A stretch of DNA of 21,343 nucleotides from contig JAEYQV010000038.1 in the NCBI GenBank assembly GCA_023409835.1, forward strand, positions 1 through 21,343, in the 5' to 3' direction. This DNA is from Bacillota bacterium. GTDB lineage: Bacteria > Bacillota > Clostridia > Lachnospirales > Lachnospiraceae. How positions within the stretch are numbered: the stretch's first letter is position 1; every line of letters begins with the position of its first letter. The notes below the pieces were generated by a model that made no database searches, had not been told where the DNA came from, and was given only the letters and a program-made list of their open reading frames with translations. Of this stretch, positions 8,014 to 16,834 are shown in pieces. Both the position numbers and the translations under genes were made by a program.

Positions 8014-10722
8014 TTATGAAGCCGCTATCTCAGCGACAGCCCTCTCCACAGATGTTTCTATTCTGTCGAAGGTAGTATAGACCCGTATTCCCCTCTGGCG
8101 AAGCTTCTCCTTCGGGACATCCCCGATTCTCATGGCAATCACCGCCTTGCAATCTGAAATGGTCTGTATAATCCTGCTGATATTCTCCTCCCCCAAATCA
8201 CAGTCATCGGGGCCGTTACAGTATTTCAGCACAGACCTTTTCTCAATAAACATGGCTTTACCTTCTCTGTACTCATATACATAGAATTCTGTTACCTGGC
8301 CAAAATGCTGGTCTACCAGCCTGCCCGTTTTTGATGCAACCGCCACCTGGATACCCTTCGTGCTCTTCCTCATTATGTCGTCCTCTTGTTGATTCTCGGC
8401 GCTTTGCTTACAGGTTATTAATTCACTGGAGGCATCCTTCCCTAAGGTTCCTACTGCATCCGCACGGCACTGTCTGCAATGATACATCTGCTGCAGGGTT
8501 TCCCCGCACCTGTTACGCATCTCCGTTATTTCCTTCGCACTTACGGGGGGCAGAGCTGCGAATGTACTTCCCTCTACCGGAATCATCGGCATTATGTTAG
8601 TAAGGGTGCCACCCAACTCCTTGACCTTTTTTACCACTTCAGGAATATGGGCATCGTTAATTCCCTTCAGCATCACAATATTTACCTTGCAAATAATACC
8701 CTTCTCGGTTAGGAGCTTAATTCCGGCCATCTGGTTAGCCATCAGGATAGCAGCGGCAGCTTCCCCGGTATACCTGACTCCCATATACTCGACATATTGA
8801 TAGATTTTGGCTCCAATGGAAGGGTCGATAGCATTCATGGTTACCGTCACATGGGATACTCCAACAGCAATCAGCTGCTCGCCATATTGGGGAAGCATCA
8901 GTCCATTGGTTGACAAACAGAAGGTAACCTGAGGATCCTGTTCTCGGATTAATTCTAAGGTTTTCAGCGTTTCCGGGAAGTTGGCAAGGGCATCTCCCGG
9001 ACCGGCAATTCCAACTACGGAGAGCTTCGGCAGCTTCTCCTTCGCCTCCAGATATCGTTTCAGAGCCTCCTCAGGTCTCAGGAGGCCGGTTGTCACTCCC
9101 GGCCTGCTTTCGTTGGGGCAATCATATTTTCTTAAGCAGTAATTACAGCTGATGTTACAGCTCGGTGCCACGGGTAAATGTATCCTGGCATACTGATGGG
9201 CACCGCAGGTAAAGCAGGGATGAGTCATTGTCCTTTGTTTGGGAGTTAACATTATCTTCCGGGCTGCTGATTTGAGCTCATATACGGATATATCCATATC
9301 GGGGTCCGGGTAATCCTCGGCGGTTATGGCTTCGCCTCCCTGCTCTTGTTGTTTATAATACCGATGATACAATTCCTCCCGAAATCCGGTCTCCTTCCTA
9401 TTGATGATTACATTGGAGATATCGTCAAGGTAGGTTAAAGCTCCCTCATAGCCCAGCATTCTAAGTCTTTGACCACCCACTCGGTCATGAATGGGGAAGC
9501 TTCTTCTCACCAAATCAATGCCGAGCCGCTCCGCCATTCTTCTTCCATCTGAATTACCGATCAGAACGTTGACCTTCAGCTCGCCGGCCAATCCCTCAAT
9601 CGTCTGAAAGTCCGTAGCAGTAAGAATCTCAGTTCGGTCGACGATGAACTTTTCCGCTAATGCTTGAATTTCTTTATGAAGCAGCGTCCGAAAGCTCGCA
9701 CTTCCGGAGCCTGTGGCAGCGATTACCGGCAGTACTCCGTTTTCAATACACAGCCGCACGGTACTGTAGACAAAGTCCGGCTCTCCGAATATGGCTGCTC
9801 TGGCCATCGCATTGTATTTATGAGAATCTATCATTGCATCCAAAAACCTGGAGCGCTCCTTGTTCAGTCCCTCCGGTACCGGTTTACCCGAGAGACTGCT
9901 TAATAAATGAAGCAATGCATCATTATCCCGGAGGCTGATGGGAAGATTACACCTCCGGTAGGGTATTCCGTAATGATCATACAGATACTGTCCCACCGAG
10001 CCTATCTCCTCAGCGAAGGCTGATAACTCGATTGTATAGTTTGCTCCTGCCATTCTTCCGATATCCCTGATGTCAGTTCCACCTTGGGGGAGCTTATTAT
10101 ATTCCGATTGATAGCCCCCATCCAGATTCTCCGAAAGATCCGGAAGCAGGATATAATCGATTCCAAAGCCTTCTAACAGTCCCTTGAGATATCTGGTATC
10201 TGCCGGAGATATAGGACTTGTAATGACATTCACCTTACCGTTCTTCTTAGGGTTCATCGGTACCGCCTTTACAATCTGGCTAAGTGCTCCCATATAGCCC
10301 TCATACTGACTGCCGGAGTAACCTGCAGAATGTATGGGGAGTATCAGGATATGCTGATATTCCTGATACTTCTCGTAGAATTTATGTATGATGCGGTGAA
10401 TATCCTCACCGATCGTTTCTGCCAGACAGGTGGTAGCCACCCCGATGACCTCCGGCTCATATACCCTAATCAGATTGATCAGACCCTGAATCAAATTCTT
10501 CTCACCGCCGTAGACGGTTCCTTCCTCAGTTAAGGAGGAGGAGGCGATATCCACCGGCTCATTATAATGGGTTGCCATATGCCTGCGGATATAGGTGCTG
10601 CAGCCTTGTGAGCCATGCAAAAGCGTCATGCATTTCCTTATTCCGTACAGAGCGGTTACTGCCCCCATCGGCATACACATTGTGCAGGGATTCACAGTCA
10701 GATTTACAAAGTTTCCTTTCAT
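8014..10722 (-). CDS. nifN-B: NifN-NifB fusion protein with C-terminal NifX-like domain
   Basis: A 902-residue fusion of FeMo-cofactor assembly proteins. Residues 1 to about 450 are NifN, one half of the NifEN scaffold, with NPCTMCMPMGA, HGSQGC and TTCLAETIGED. From about 495 on is NifB, the radical-SAM enzyme that makes the 8-iron NifB-co with its central carbide. It begins with HPCF (501), then the SAM-cluster motif CNISCNYC (Cys522, 526, 529), AGPGDAL (573-579) and CRQC (749-752). A third part (about 789-895) is a NifX/NafY-type cofactor-binding domain containing DQHFGQVTEF. The NifN-NifB fusion is known in C. pasteurianum. A charged linker at about 455-490 joins the first two modules. GGAGG precedes the start; it begins 15 bases after nifE. 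Confidence 0.96.
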   Translation of the reverse strand: MKGNFVNLTVNPCTMCMPMGAVTALYGIRKCMTLLHGSQGCSTYIRRHMATHYNEPVDIASSSLTEEGTVYGGEKNLIQGLINLIRVYEPEVIGVATTCLAETIGEDIHRIIHKFYEKYQEYQHILILPIHSAGYSGSQYEGYMGALSQIVKAVPMNPKKNGKVNVITSPISPADTRYLKGLLEGFGIDYILLPDLSENLDGGYQSEYNKLPQGGTDIRDIGRMAGANYTIELSAFAEEIGSVGQYLYDHYGIPYRRCNLPISLRDNDALLHLLSSLSGKPVPEGLNKERSRFLDAMIDSHKYNAMARAAIFGEPDFVYSTVRLCIENGVLPVIAATGSGSASFRTLLHKEIQALAEKFIVDRTEILTATDFQTIEGLAGELKVNVLIGNSDGRRMAERLGIDLVRRSFPIHDRVGGQRLRMLGYEGALTYLDDISNVIINRKETGFREELYHRYYKQQEQGGEAITAEDYPDPDMDISVYELKSAARKIMLTPKQRTMTHPCFTCGAHQYARIHLPVAPSCNISCNYCLRKYDCPNESRPGVTTGLLRPEEALKRYLEAKEKLPKLSVVGIAGPGDALANFPETLKTLELIREQDPQVTFCLSTNGLMLPQYGEQLIAVGVSHVTVTMNAIDPSIGAKIYQYVEYMGVRYTGEAAAAILMANQMAGIKLLTEKGIICKVNIVMLKGINDAHIPEVVKKVKELGGTLTNIMPMIPVEGSTFAALPPVSAKEITEMRNRCGETLQQMYHCRQCRADAVGTLGKDASSELITCKQSAENQQEDDIMRKSTKGIQVAVASKTGRLVDQHFGQVTEFYVYEYREGKAMFIEKRSVLKYCNGPDDCDLGEENISRIIQTISDCKAVIAMRIGDVPKEKLRQRGIRVYTTFDRIETSVERAVAEIAAS

Positions 10723-10737
10723 ATCGCTGCCTCCTTC

Positions 10738-12072
10738 TTAAATGAAGTTCCATACCGGATGATTGATGCTTTGATTGACCTCCTCAGCGAAGTTAATAAC
10801 CCCGTCGAAGCCGCATAAGGGATGCTTCCGCTCATGATTATGATCACAGAAGGCAATTCCCAGCTTATACGCCAAGGGCCTCTCCTTTACACCTCCGACC
10901 AGAATATCCGCTTCCTTTTCTCTCATGAATTTCTCCAGCTCCGCCGGATTAGCATCGTCCAGAATGACCGTATCTTCATTGACGATGCTTTCGATGATAT
11001 CATAATCTTCCCTTTTCCCGGTCTGGGTACCGACAACAACAGTTTCCATCCCCAGAGACCGAAACTGCCGGATAAGAGAGATTGCTTTAAAACCGCCTCC
11101 GACAAAGATTGCAGCCTTCTTACCCTCCAGGTTTGCCCGGTAGACAGCGATAAGTTCTTGCAGTCTGTCGGTCTCTGCTTTCCCGAATTCTATGGCAGTT
11201 CTCCTGGCTGTCTCATCCTGCAGGGCTTCTGCAATTCGGATTAAGGAAGCAACGGTATCCTCTATCCCATAAAAGCTGATCTTAATATAGGGCAGTCCGA
11301 ACTCCTCCTCCATACGGCTGGCAAGATAGGTACTGGAGCCGGCACACTGGACAATATTGAGCTCTGCAGATGGTGCCCGGAGCAGGGTTTCGTAATCTGC
11401 GTCACCGGTTATGGTAGCAATTACCGGAATCCCAATCCTTCTAAGATAGTCCTTCACAATCCAGAGCTCCCCTGCCAGATTAAAATCCCCCAGAATATTA
11501 ACCCCTCTCTGCTTTACCGGCTTCTGGGCAGACAGTAGCTCCATAATCGCATTACAGGCCATTTGATACCCCGTCGCTTTATTCCCGGAGAAGCCCGGGG
11601 ATTTCACCGGAATTACCCTGATGGAGTGTCGTAATGACATCCTCCTGCATACAGCTTCCACATCATCTCCGATTACTCCGACAATGCAGGTAGCGTATAC
11701 GAAAATCAGCTTCGGTTGATACTTTTCAGCAATCTCTTCAATTGCAGCCTCCAACTTCTTCTCTCCACCAAAGATAATATCCTGCTCCTTAAGATCCGTG
11801 GAAAAGCTGTTACGATACAGCTCCTCCCCGCTGCTCAAGCTTCCTCGGATATCCCAGGTATAGCTGGCGCAACCGATCGGTCCGTGTACAATATGAAATG
11901 CATCCGTAATCGGATTAAGCACAACCCTTGCCCCGCAGTACACACAGGCCCTCTGACTGACAGCACCGGATACACTGTTCGTATCACACTTCAGCCCATT
12001 GGCTCCGCAGCCACCTTTCTGCTTCTTCACTATATAATCCCTTCTATCCTCTAATATCCCTGCCTTCACCAT
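10738..12072 (-). CDS. nifE: FeMo-cofactor scaffold protein NifE
   Basis: NifE pairs with NifN to form the scaffold on which NifB-co matures to FeMo-cofactor before transfer to NifDK. From the ATG at 12072 it has 444 residues. Visible are GGCGANGLKC near the N-terminus, RACVYCGARVVLNPITDA (about 41-58), HGPIGC (Cys68), YATCIVGVIGDD (Cys129) and VQCAGSSTYL (Cys243). These match NifE and resemble NifD, from whose ancestor it arose. The frame is open further upstream to a GTG at 12093, but GGAGG sits five bases before the ATG at 12072, so that start is preferred. A small perfect hairpin lies just upstream (see findings). It follows nifK after 71 bases. Confidence 0.94.
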   Translation of the reverse strand: MVKAGILEDRRDYIVKKQKGGCGANGLKCDTNSVSGAVSQRACVYCGARVVLNPITDAFHIVHGPIGCASYTWDIRGSLSSGEELYRNSFSTDLKEQDIIFGGEKKLEAAIEEIAEKYQPKLIFVYATCIVGVIGDDVEAVCRRMSLRHSIRVIPVKSPGFSGNKATGYQMACNAIMELLSAQKPVKQRGVNILGDFNLAGELWIVKDYLRRIGIPVIATITGDADYETLLRAPSAELNIVQCAGSSTYLASRMEEEFGLPYIKISFYGIEDTVASLIRIAEALQDETARRTAIEFGKAETDRLQELIAVYRANLEGKKAAIFVGGGFKAISLIRQFRSLGMETVVVGTQTGKREDYDIIESIVNEDTVILDDANPAELEKFMREKEADILVGGVKERPLAYKLGIAFCDHNHERKHPLCGFDGVINFAEEVNQSINHPVWNFI

Positions 12073-12143
12073 ATCTGCCTCCATTGCTGCCACCCGGCAG
12101 CCTAATGCCTGACGAATCCTCCGTCTGCTGCTATACCTACTGC

Positions 12144-13508
12144 TTACATGACCATCTCAAAATCTTCTTCCGCACTGTCCCGATCCATTCGATCCATTAA
12201 GGCATTGGTTATCATTTCTGCCAGTCTCATCCCGCCCTTATAACCCACCAGGGGCATATAAGAGTGGATATAACGATCAATTATCGGGAAGCCGGCTCTG
12301 ACAAAGGGGATATCCTCTGCCCGTGCGATATACTTTCCATGGGTTCCTCCGATTAACAGATCAACCCCCTCCTCCTTAATCCATTTATGGAGCTCGTATA
12401 AATCACAGGAGGACTTCGCCTTACAGTCCGGTACCCCAAACCGTTCCAATAATTCCTCTGCCGCTGTTTCAAAGCCTTCCCCGGGAGTACCGGTTACGAG
12501 GTATTTCGGAACCATCCCCATCTCCAGAGTAAATTCCGCCAGGCTCAGAACGGTATCGGGATCGCCGAAGATTGCTACCTTCTTATTATAGGTATAGGGA
12601 TGAATGTCAATCAGAATATCCACTAATTGACCTCGTTCCTCCTCCAGCTCATAGGGTACCTCTCTCTTCGTCAGGCTCTGTATCTCCATTAGGTATTCAT
12701 CGGTACGGCCGATACCGATTGGAAGAGAGAGTACCTTATAGGGTACACCGCATTTTTTTGATAATGCTTCAGCAGGAGCCTCTCCCGTGCTTCTGCCGAA
12801 GGCTATCGTTGATATGGAATCCCCTAGGCTGATAATCTCTTCCACCGTAGTACCGCCCTTCGGATAAAGCTCAAATCTTCCGGTCATCGGGCTATCCATC
12901 ACACCGCTCGTATCAGGAAGCATCGTATAGCTTACCCCCATCACTTCCGCAATCCGTTTCATCTCCCTCATATCACCGGGATTGACAAAGCCGGGCAGAA
13001 TTGCCACCTTATCCTTCTTCTTTCCCGAGGTTACGGACAGATACTGGATAAAGCTTGTTACCATATTGCTGAAGCCAGTGATATGGGACCCCTTATAGCT
13101 GGGTGTATTCGCATGAACCATGTATTTACCATCCGGAATATCAATGCCCTGAATTAAGGCATTCAGATCATCCCCGATGGTTTCCGATAGACAGGTGGTA
13201 TGAACGGCAATGATTTTTGGGTTATATATCTCAAAGATATTCTTGGCTGCAGTCTTTAAATTAGTACCTCCTCCAAAAACAGAAGCGCCCTCTGTAAAGG
13301 AACTGGAGGACGCCATTGCCGGATCTTTAAAATGTCTGGTTAAAAACATTCGATGAAATGCACAACAGCCCTGTGAGCCGTGACTATGGGGCATGCAGCC
13401 GTGTACCCCCAGTGCGGCGTACATGGCACCTACCGGCTGACAGGTTTTTGCCGGATTTACTCTCAGGGCACTTCTTTCATAGGAATCCTTCTTCGTATAC
13501 TCTAGCAT
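12144..13508 (-). CDS. nifK: Nitrogenase MoFe protein beta chain
   Basis: The beta subunit of dinitrogenase, 454 residues, the short clostridial form without the long N-terminal extension of proteobacterial NifK. P-cluster ligand motifs are visible: NPAKTCQPVGA (Cys23), HGSQGC (Cys48) and HTTCLSETIGDD (Cys106). SSSSFTEGASVFGG follows the second motif as in other NifK proteins. It forms the alpha2-beta2 MoFe protein with NifD and carries half of each P-cluster. The ATG overlaps the nifD stop codon by seven bases with GGAGG upstream, so the two subunits are probably translationally coupled and made in equal amounts. Confidence 0.97.
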   Translation of the reverse strand: MLEYTKKDSYERSALRVNPAKTCQPVGAMYAALGVHGCMPHSHGSQGCCAFHRMFLTRHFKDPAMASSSSFTEGASVFGGGTNLKTAAKNIFEIYNPKIIAVHTTCLSETIGDDLNALIQGIDIPDGKYMVHANTPSYKGSHITGFSNMVTSFIQYLSVTSGKKKDKVAILPGFVNPGDMREMKRIAEVMGVSYTMLPDTSGVMDSPMTGRFELYPKGGTTVEEIISLGDSISTIAFGRSTGEAPAEALSKKCGVPYKVLSLPIGIGRTDEYLMEIQSLTKREVPYELEEERGQLVDILIDIHPYTYNKKVAIFGDPDTVLSLAEFTLEMGMVPKYLVTGTPGEGFETAAEELLERFGVPDCKAKSSCDLYELHKWIKEEGVDLLIGGTHGKYIARAEDIPFVRAGFPIIDRYIHSYMPLVGYKGGMRLAEMITNALMDRMDRDSAEEDFEMVM

Positions 13509-15100
13509 GCTTCTCCACCTCCCAATGTGCCATCTATTAACGGTTTCATCTTCCAGGGAGCCCTGACATAGCTCCAGGCCGGGGTATAAATCCCCATTGT
13601 AATATCTCTTGCAAAATTTACGGCTCCTCGGAAGCAGGAATAGGGTCCGCTGTAATCATAGGAATGCAGCTGTCTGGATAATACTCCGCCCTTCTGAGCA
13701 ACATACTTATCCTTTATCCCGGAGAAGAAGATATCCGGCTTTAATAGCTTTAGAAAAGTCTCGGTTTCGTAGTGGTTTAAGTCATCCACCATGAAGGTTC
13801 CATCTTCCATATCCTTCACCATTCCGCCATAGTAATCAATCAGCTTCTCTTCCTTCAGCTTATGGATATCCTCCTCTGAAAGAAACAGGTGGTATCTCTC
13901 CGGATCCCGCTCCACGGTTATGGATTCGATATTCTTACTGTCCGCATCCGGCTTAACGAAGGGCAGGACTTCTCTTCCTTCGTATTCCTCCCGGTGTCCG
14001 AATTCATAGCCGGCAAGAATGGTATGAACTCCCAGGTCCTGTAGAAGAAACTGATAATGATGGGCTCTGGAGCCGCCCACATAGATCGCTGCCGTTTTAC
14101 CCTTTAATCTGCTTTCATAATAAGCCATATCCTCCTCAATCTGACCGAGCTCATCCTCTATCACCGCTTCTGTTCTAGCGGTAAGCTCCGAATCATTGAA
14201 ATACCTGGCAATATCCCGGAGGCTCTTTTTGGTTCCCTCAACACCGATAAAATTAACCTTCATCCAGGGAATCCCGTATTTCGTCTCAATCAGCTCAGCA
14301 ATATAATTAATCGAGCGGTGGCACTGAACCAGGCTAAGGTTAGCCTTATGTGCATTCTTCAGCTCTTCAATGCTGCTGTCTCCGGTAAAGGTGGATACCA
14401 CCTCATAGCCGATCCTCTTTAACAGTCGTTCCGTCTCCCAGCCATCTCCTCCGATATTATATTCTCCCAGAAGATTCACCGAGAACCTATTCTTTATCTC
14501 CCGATCTCCTTCACCGATGACATATCTGACCAGCTGATTGTTCGCGATATGATGTCCTGCCGATTGACTGACCCCCTTATAGCCCTCACAGCTGAAGGCG
14601 ATACACTTCACACCATATTCCTTCTCTGCCCATTTTGCCACCGCATGGATATCATCCCCGATCAGCCCGACCGGACAGGTGGAACAGATGAATATTGTGG
14701 AAGGATGAAACAGCTCAACTGCTTCCTCAATGGCTTTCTTTAGCTTCTTCTCACCGCCGAAGACGATATCCGCCTCCTGAAGATCCGTTGAGAAGCAGTA
14801 TTGAAGGAAATTATCCTCCCCCTCCCCCTTCTTCGCCTTATGCCTTCTGGTTCCCCAGGAATAATAGGCACAGCCGATGGGTCCATGGGTAATGATCAGG
14901 GCATCCTTAATCGGCCCCAGAACAACACCCTTACAGCCGGCATAGCAGCAGCCTCTTTGTGTAATAATCCCGGGTATGGTCCGTACGTTTGCCGCTATCT
15001 CGTTCTTATTTTCATTATTTCCCACATCAACCATATGCTCCTTCCGGTTTTTATAAACCTTGGCATTATATTGGTCGAGTACTCTGTTAATAACATCCAT
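13502..15100 (-). CDS. nifD: Nitrogenase MoFe protein alpha chain
   Basis: The FeMo-cofactor-bearing subunit of nitrogenase, 532 residues. P-cluster cysteines lie in RGCCYAG (Cys51), HGPIGC (Cys77) and STCPVGLIGDD (Cys142). The cofactor ligands are Cys260 in LVQCHRS and His479 in RQLHSYDYSGPY. The substrate-site histidine lies in GVSQSAGHHIAN. The cysteine and histidine ligands identify it as the Mo enzyme family rather than a NifE-like scaffold. Residues about 383-440 form the roughly 50-residue insertion typical of Clostridium NifD and absent from Azotobacter NifD. AGGAGG precedes the start. It lies 17 bases after nifI2 and overlaps nifK. Confidence 0.97.
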   Translation of the reverse strand: MDVINRVLDQYNAKVYKNRKEHMVDVGNNENKNEIAANVRTIPGIITQRGCCYAGCKGVVLGPIKDALIITHGPIGCAYYSWGTRRHKAKKGEGEDNFLQYCFSTDLQEADIVFGGEKKLKKAIEEAVELFHPSTIFICSTCPVGLIGDDIHAVAKWAEKEYGVKCIAFSCEGYKGVSQSAGHHIANNQLVRYVIGEGDREIKNRFSVNLLGEYNIGGDGWETERLLKRIGYEVVSTFTGDSSIEELKNAHKANLSLVQCHRSINYIAELIETKYGIPWMKVNFIGVEGTKKSLRDIARYFNDSELTARTEAVIEDELGQIEEDMAYYESRLKGKTAAIYVGGSRAHHYQFLLQDLGVHTILAGYEFGHREEYEGREVLPFVKPDADSKNIESITVERDPERYHLFLSEEDIHKLKEEKLIDYYGGMVKDMEDGTFMVDDLNHYETETFLKLLKPDIFFSGIKDKYVAQKGGVLSRQLHSYDYSGPYSCFRGAVNFARDITMGIYTPAWSYVRAPWKMKPLIDGTLGGGEAC

Positions 15101-15117
15101 ATCTGCTACCTCCTGTG

Positions 15118-15501
15118 CTAATATGCTTCCGTAGTCATCTCACCGTTTCTCACCTGATAATTCTCCAAAATGGGCAGGATAAATATCTTACCGTCCCCGG
15201 GATTACCGGTGGAATTCGTATCGATAATGGCATTTACAATCCTCTCCGCATCGCTATCCTCAACAATAATCGTAAATACACGTTTGGATATCAGCCGATT
15301 CGTTTCCGAGAGGTATTCCCCCTGAGCTGTAGCAGGTATCTCTCCGGAATCAACAATGGATCGTAGTAAGGTCATATCAATCAGCTTTTTACCTCTTCCA
15401 AGCACTTTTCTGCAGGTAAAGGCCGGTATCCCCGCATCCGCCAAGGCTTCCTTGGTCACATTAACTTTATTCTGTCTGACAATCGCCATAACCTCTTTCA
15501 T
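15118..15501 (-). CDS. nifI2: P-II family nitrogen regulator NifI2
   Basis: A 127-residue P-II (GlnB) family protein of the NifI2 branch. With NifI1 it binds the MoFe protein and blocks its activity when ammonium is present; 2-oxoglutarate releases the block, as shown in methanogens. It has the P-II fold start (KEVMAIVRQNKVNVTKEALADAG), GRGKK, an extended T-loop (about 36-73) and the nucleotide-binding GNPGDGKIF near residue 99. The T-loop lacks the tyrosine in the position modified in GlnB. Its place between nifH and nifD together with nifI1 is diagnostic. GGGAGG lies upstream of the start. Confidence 0.94.
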   Translation of the reverse strand: MKEVMAIVRQNKVNVTKEALADAGIPAFTCRKVLGRGKKLIDMTLLRSIVDSGEIPATAQGEYLSETNRLISKRVFTIIVEDSDAERIVNAIIDTNSTGNPGDGKIFILPILENYQVRNGEMTTEAY

Positions 15502-15603
15502 GGATAACCTCCCTAGATAATTTCTCAGCCTATGCCGAGGCTTATCGGATCATAGACTATACCGTGAAGGGCAGTTCATCTGTTAACCCTTCTGATGCTC
15601 CTA
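15502..15603 (-). other. nifI1-nifI2 spacer with two potential stem-loops
   Basis: This 102-base gap is unusually long for the operon. On the minus strand GAAGGG/CCCTTC (arms 15587-15592 and 15566-15571) can pair. So can a nested stem GATAA-GCCT/AGGC-TTATC within 15516-15546. There is no T tract, so these are not clear terminators. RNA processing or stability sites between nifH-nifI1 and the downstream genes are possible, since NifH is usually needed in excess. Confidence 0.35.
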
Positions 15604-15930
15604 TTACAGGCCCTTCTTCCTCGTACTGATGGTATAAGCTTCTTCTACCGGGCTTACGAAGATTCTTCCGTCCCCAAAATGTCCTTCCTCTCCGGTTCTG
15701 GCATATTTCAGGATAATGCGGATAACATCCTCCTTATCCTTATCGTCCACTACCATTAACAGCATTTCCTTGGGAATTTCATCGTAAAACACCTCACCGA
15801 CCTTAACACCCTTCTGCTTTCCCCGTCCATATACATCCATCTTCGTTACTGCGGGAAAGCCTGCGGATAAAAGCTCCGATAATACGATTCCGACCTTCTC
15901 CGGACGGATGATTGATCTGATTAATACCAT
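15604..15930 (-). CDS. nifI1: P-II family nitrogen regulator NifI1
   Basis: A 108-residue P-II family protein of the NifI1 branch and partner of NifI2 in post-translational switch-off of nitrogenase. It shows the N-terminal VLIRSIIRPEKVG, the short T-loop with YGRGKQKGVKVGE (about 34-46) and the ATP/2-oxoglutarate-binding HFGDGRIFVSPVEEAY near residues 84-99. It lies 24 bases after nifH with AAGGAGG upstream of its ATG. The nifH-nifI1-nifI2-nifD order is the arrangement known in clostridia and methanogens. Confidence 0.94.
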   Translation of the reverse strand: MVLIRSIIRPEKVGIVLSELLSAGFPAVTKMDVYGRGKQKGVKVGEVFYDEIPKEMLLMVVDDKDKEDVIRIILKYARTGEEGHFGDGRIFVSPVEEAYTISTRKKGL

Positions 15931-15954
15931 ATGTGCACCTCCTTCAATTTTCCC

Positions 15955-16776
15955 TTATAGATCCAAGATCCCATGTTCCATCAGTATTTCCTCCAGCCGC
16001 TCCTGCTTCATCGGCTTCGGAATGACAAACATATCATTTCCGTCAATCTTACGTGACAGCTCCCGATACTCATCCGCCTGATTTGCCTTAGGGTCATAAT
16101 CAATTACTGTTTTCTTATTAATCTCCGCTCTCTGAACCATATTATCCCGGGGTACGAAGTGGATCATCTGGGAGCCCAGCTCTCTCGCAAAGGCGTCTAC
16201 CAGCTCCGCTTCTCCATCTACCTTCCTGGAATTACATATGATACCGCCCAGTCTTACTCCTCCGGTGGAGGCATACTTCTGAATGCCCTTGGAAATGTTG
16301 TTGGCGGCATATAGCGCCATCATTTCCCCTGAGGCTACAATATAGATTTCCTGTGCCTTCCCCTCGCGGATCGGCATAGCAAAGCCTCCGCATACTACGT
16401 CTCCTAACACATCATAGAACACATAATCCAGATCCTTTGTATAGGCACCCAGCTGTTCCAGAAGATTAATGGAGGTTATGATACCTCTGCCTGCACAGCC
16501 GACACCGGGCTCGGGACCGCCCGACTCCACACAACGGATGTTAGCAAAGCCCCGCTTCATTATATACTCCAGATCGATATCCTCCCCTTCTTCTCTTAAG
16601 GTATCAAGTACCGTTTTCTGTGCCAGTCCTCCGAGGATCAGTCTCGTAGAGTCTGCCTTGGGATCACAACCAACAATCATGATATTCTTACCCATCTCAC
16701 CTAGGCCAGCCGTCAGATTCTGTGTTGTCGTGGATTTTCCGATGCCACCCTTACCGTAAATTGCAACCTGTCTCAT
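15955..16776 (-). CDS. nifH: Nitrogenase Fe protein (dinitrogenase reductase)
   Basis: NifH passes electrons to the MoFe protein with ATP hydrolysis and is also needed for P-cluster and FeMo-co maturation. It has 273 residues from the ATG at 16776, the same length as the C. pasteurianum protein as I recall. It has the P-loop GKGGIGKST (8-16), GCDPKADSTRL, and the two [4Fe-4S] ligands Cys94 in GVGCAGRG and Cys129 in DVVCGGFAMP. Arg97 is the residue that is ADP-ribosylated in some diazotrophs. An in-frame ATG at 16794 gives six extra residues, but AAGGAGG lies between the two, so the inner start is right. It is the first gene of the nif operon behind a 187-base leader. Confidence 0.97.
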   Translation of the reverse strand: MRQVAIYGKGGIGKSTTTQNLTAGLGEMGKNIMIVGCDPKADSTRLILGGLAQKTVLDTLREEGEDIDLEYIMKRGFANIRCVESGGPEPGVGCAGRGIITSINLLEQLGAYTKDLDYVFYDVLGDVVCGGFAMPIREGKAQEIYIVASGEMMALYAANNISKGIQKYASTGGVRLGGIICNSRKVDGEAELVDAFARELGSQMIHFVPRDNMVQRAEINKKTVIDYDPKANQADEYRELSRKIDGNDMFVIPKPMKQERLEEILMEHGILDL

Positions 16777-16802
16777 AGTAATAACCTCCTTCATGATTTA
16801 AC

Positions 16803-16834
16803 CGGATTGTCTGCCGGTGGCAGCCAACCGCTAA
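16803..16834 (-). repeat. Conserved 32-nt leader block, nifH copy
   Basis: It differs at one position (16821 vs 19721) from the block at 19703-19734 in the modA leader, in the same orientation. On the minus strand it begins TTAGCGGTTGGCT and ends GGCAGACAATCCG. In this copy CTGCC-ACC-GGCAG can form a tight hairpin; in both copies CGGT and ACCG can pair around GGCTRCC. It lies between a terminator-like hairpin and the ribosome binding site. I do not recognise it as a known element. Confidence 0.8.

Noticed and set aside
10738..12093. GTG at 12093 as nifE start
   Set aside because: The ATG at 12072 has GGAGG at proper spacing, and the extra residues do not resemble NifE.
13700..13960. The extra segment in NifD as a foreign insertion
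   Set aside because: A NifD insertion of about 50 residues at this place is a known feature of Clostridium, and the frame and codon use continue smoothly.
14801..15121. Plus-strand open frames across nifD, nifE and nifN-B
   Set aside because: They are shadows of well-identified minus-strand genes and show no protein family features.
16777..16794. ATG at 16794 as nifH start
   Set aside because: The ribosome binding site AAGGAGG lies inside these codons and points to 16776, which also gives the usual NifH N-terminus.
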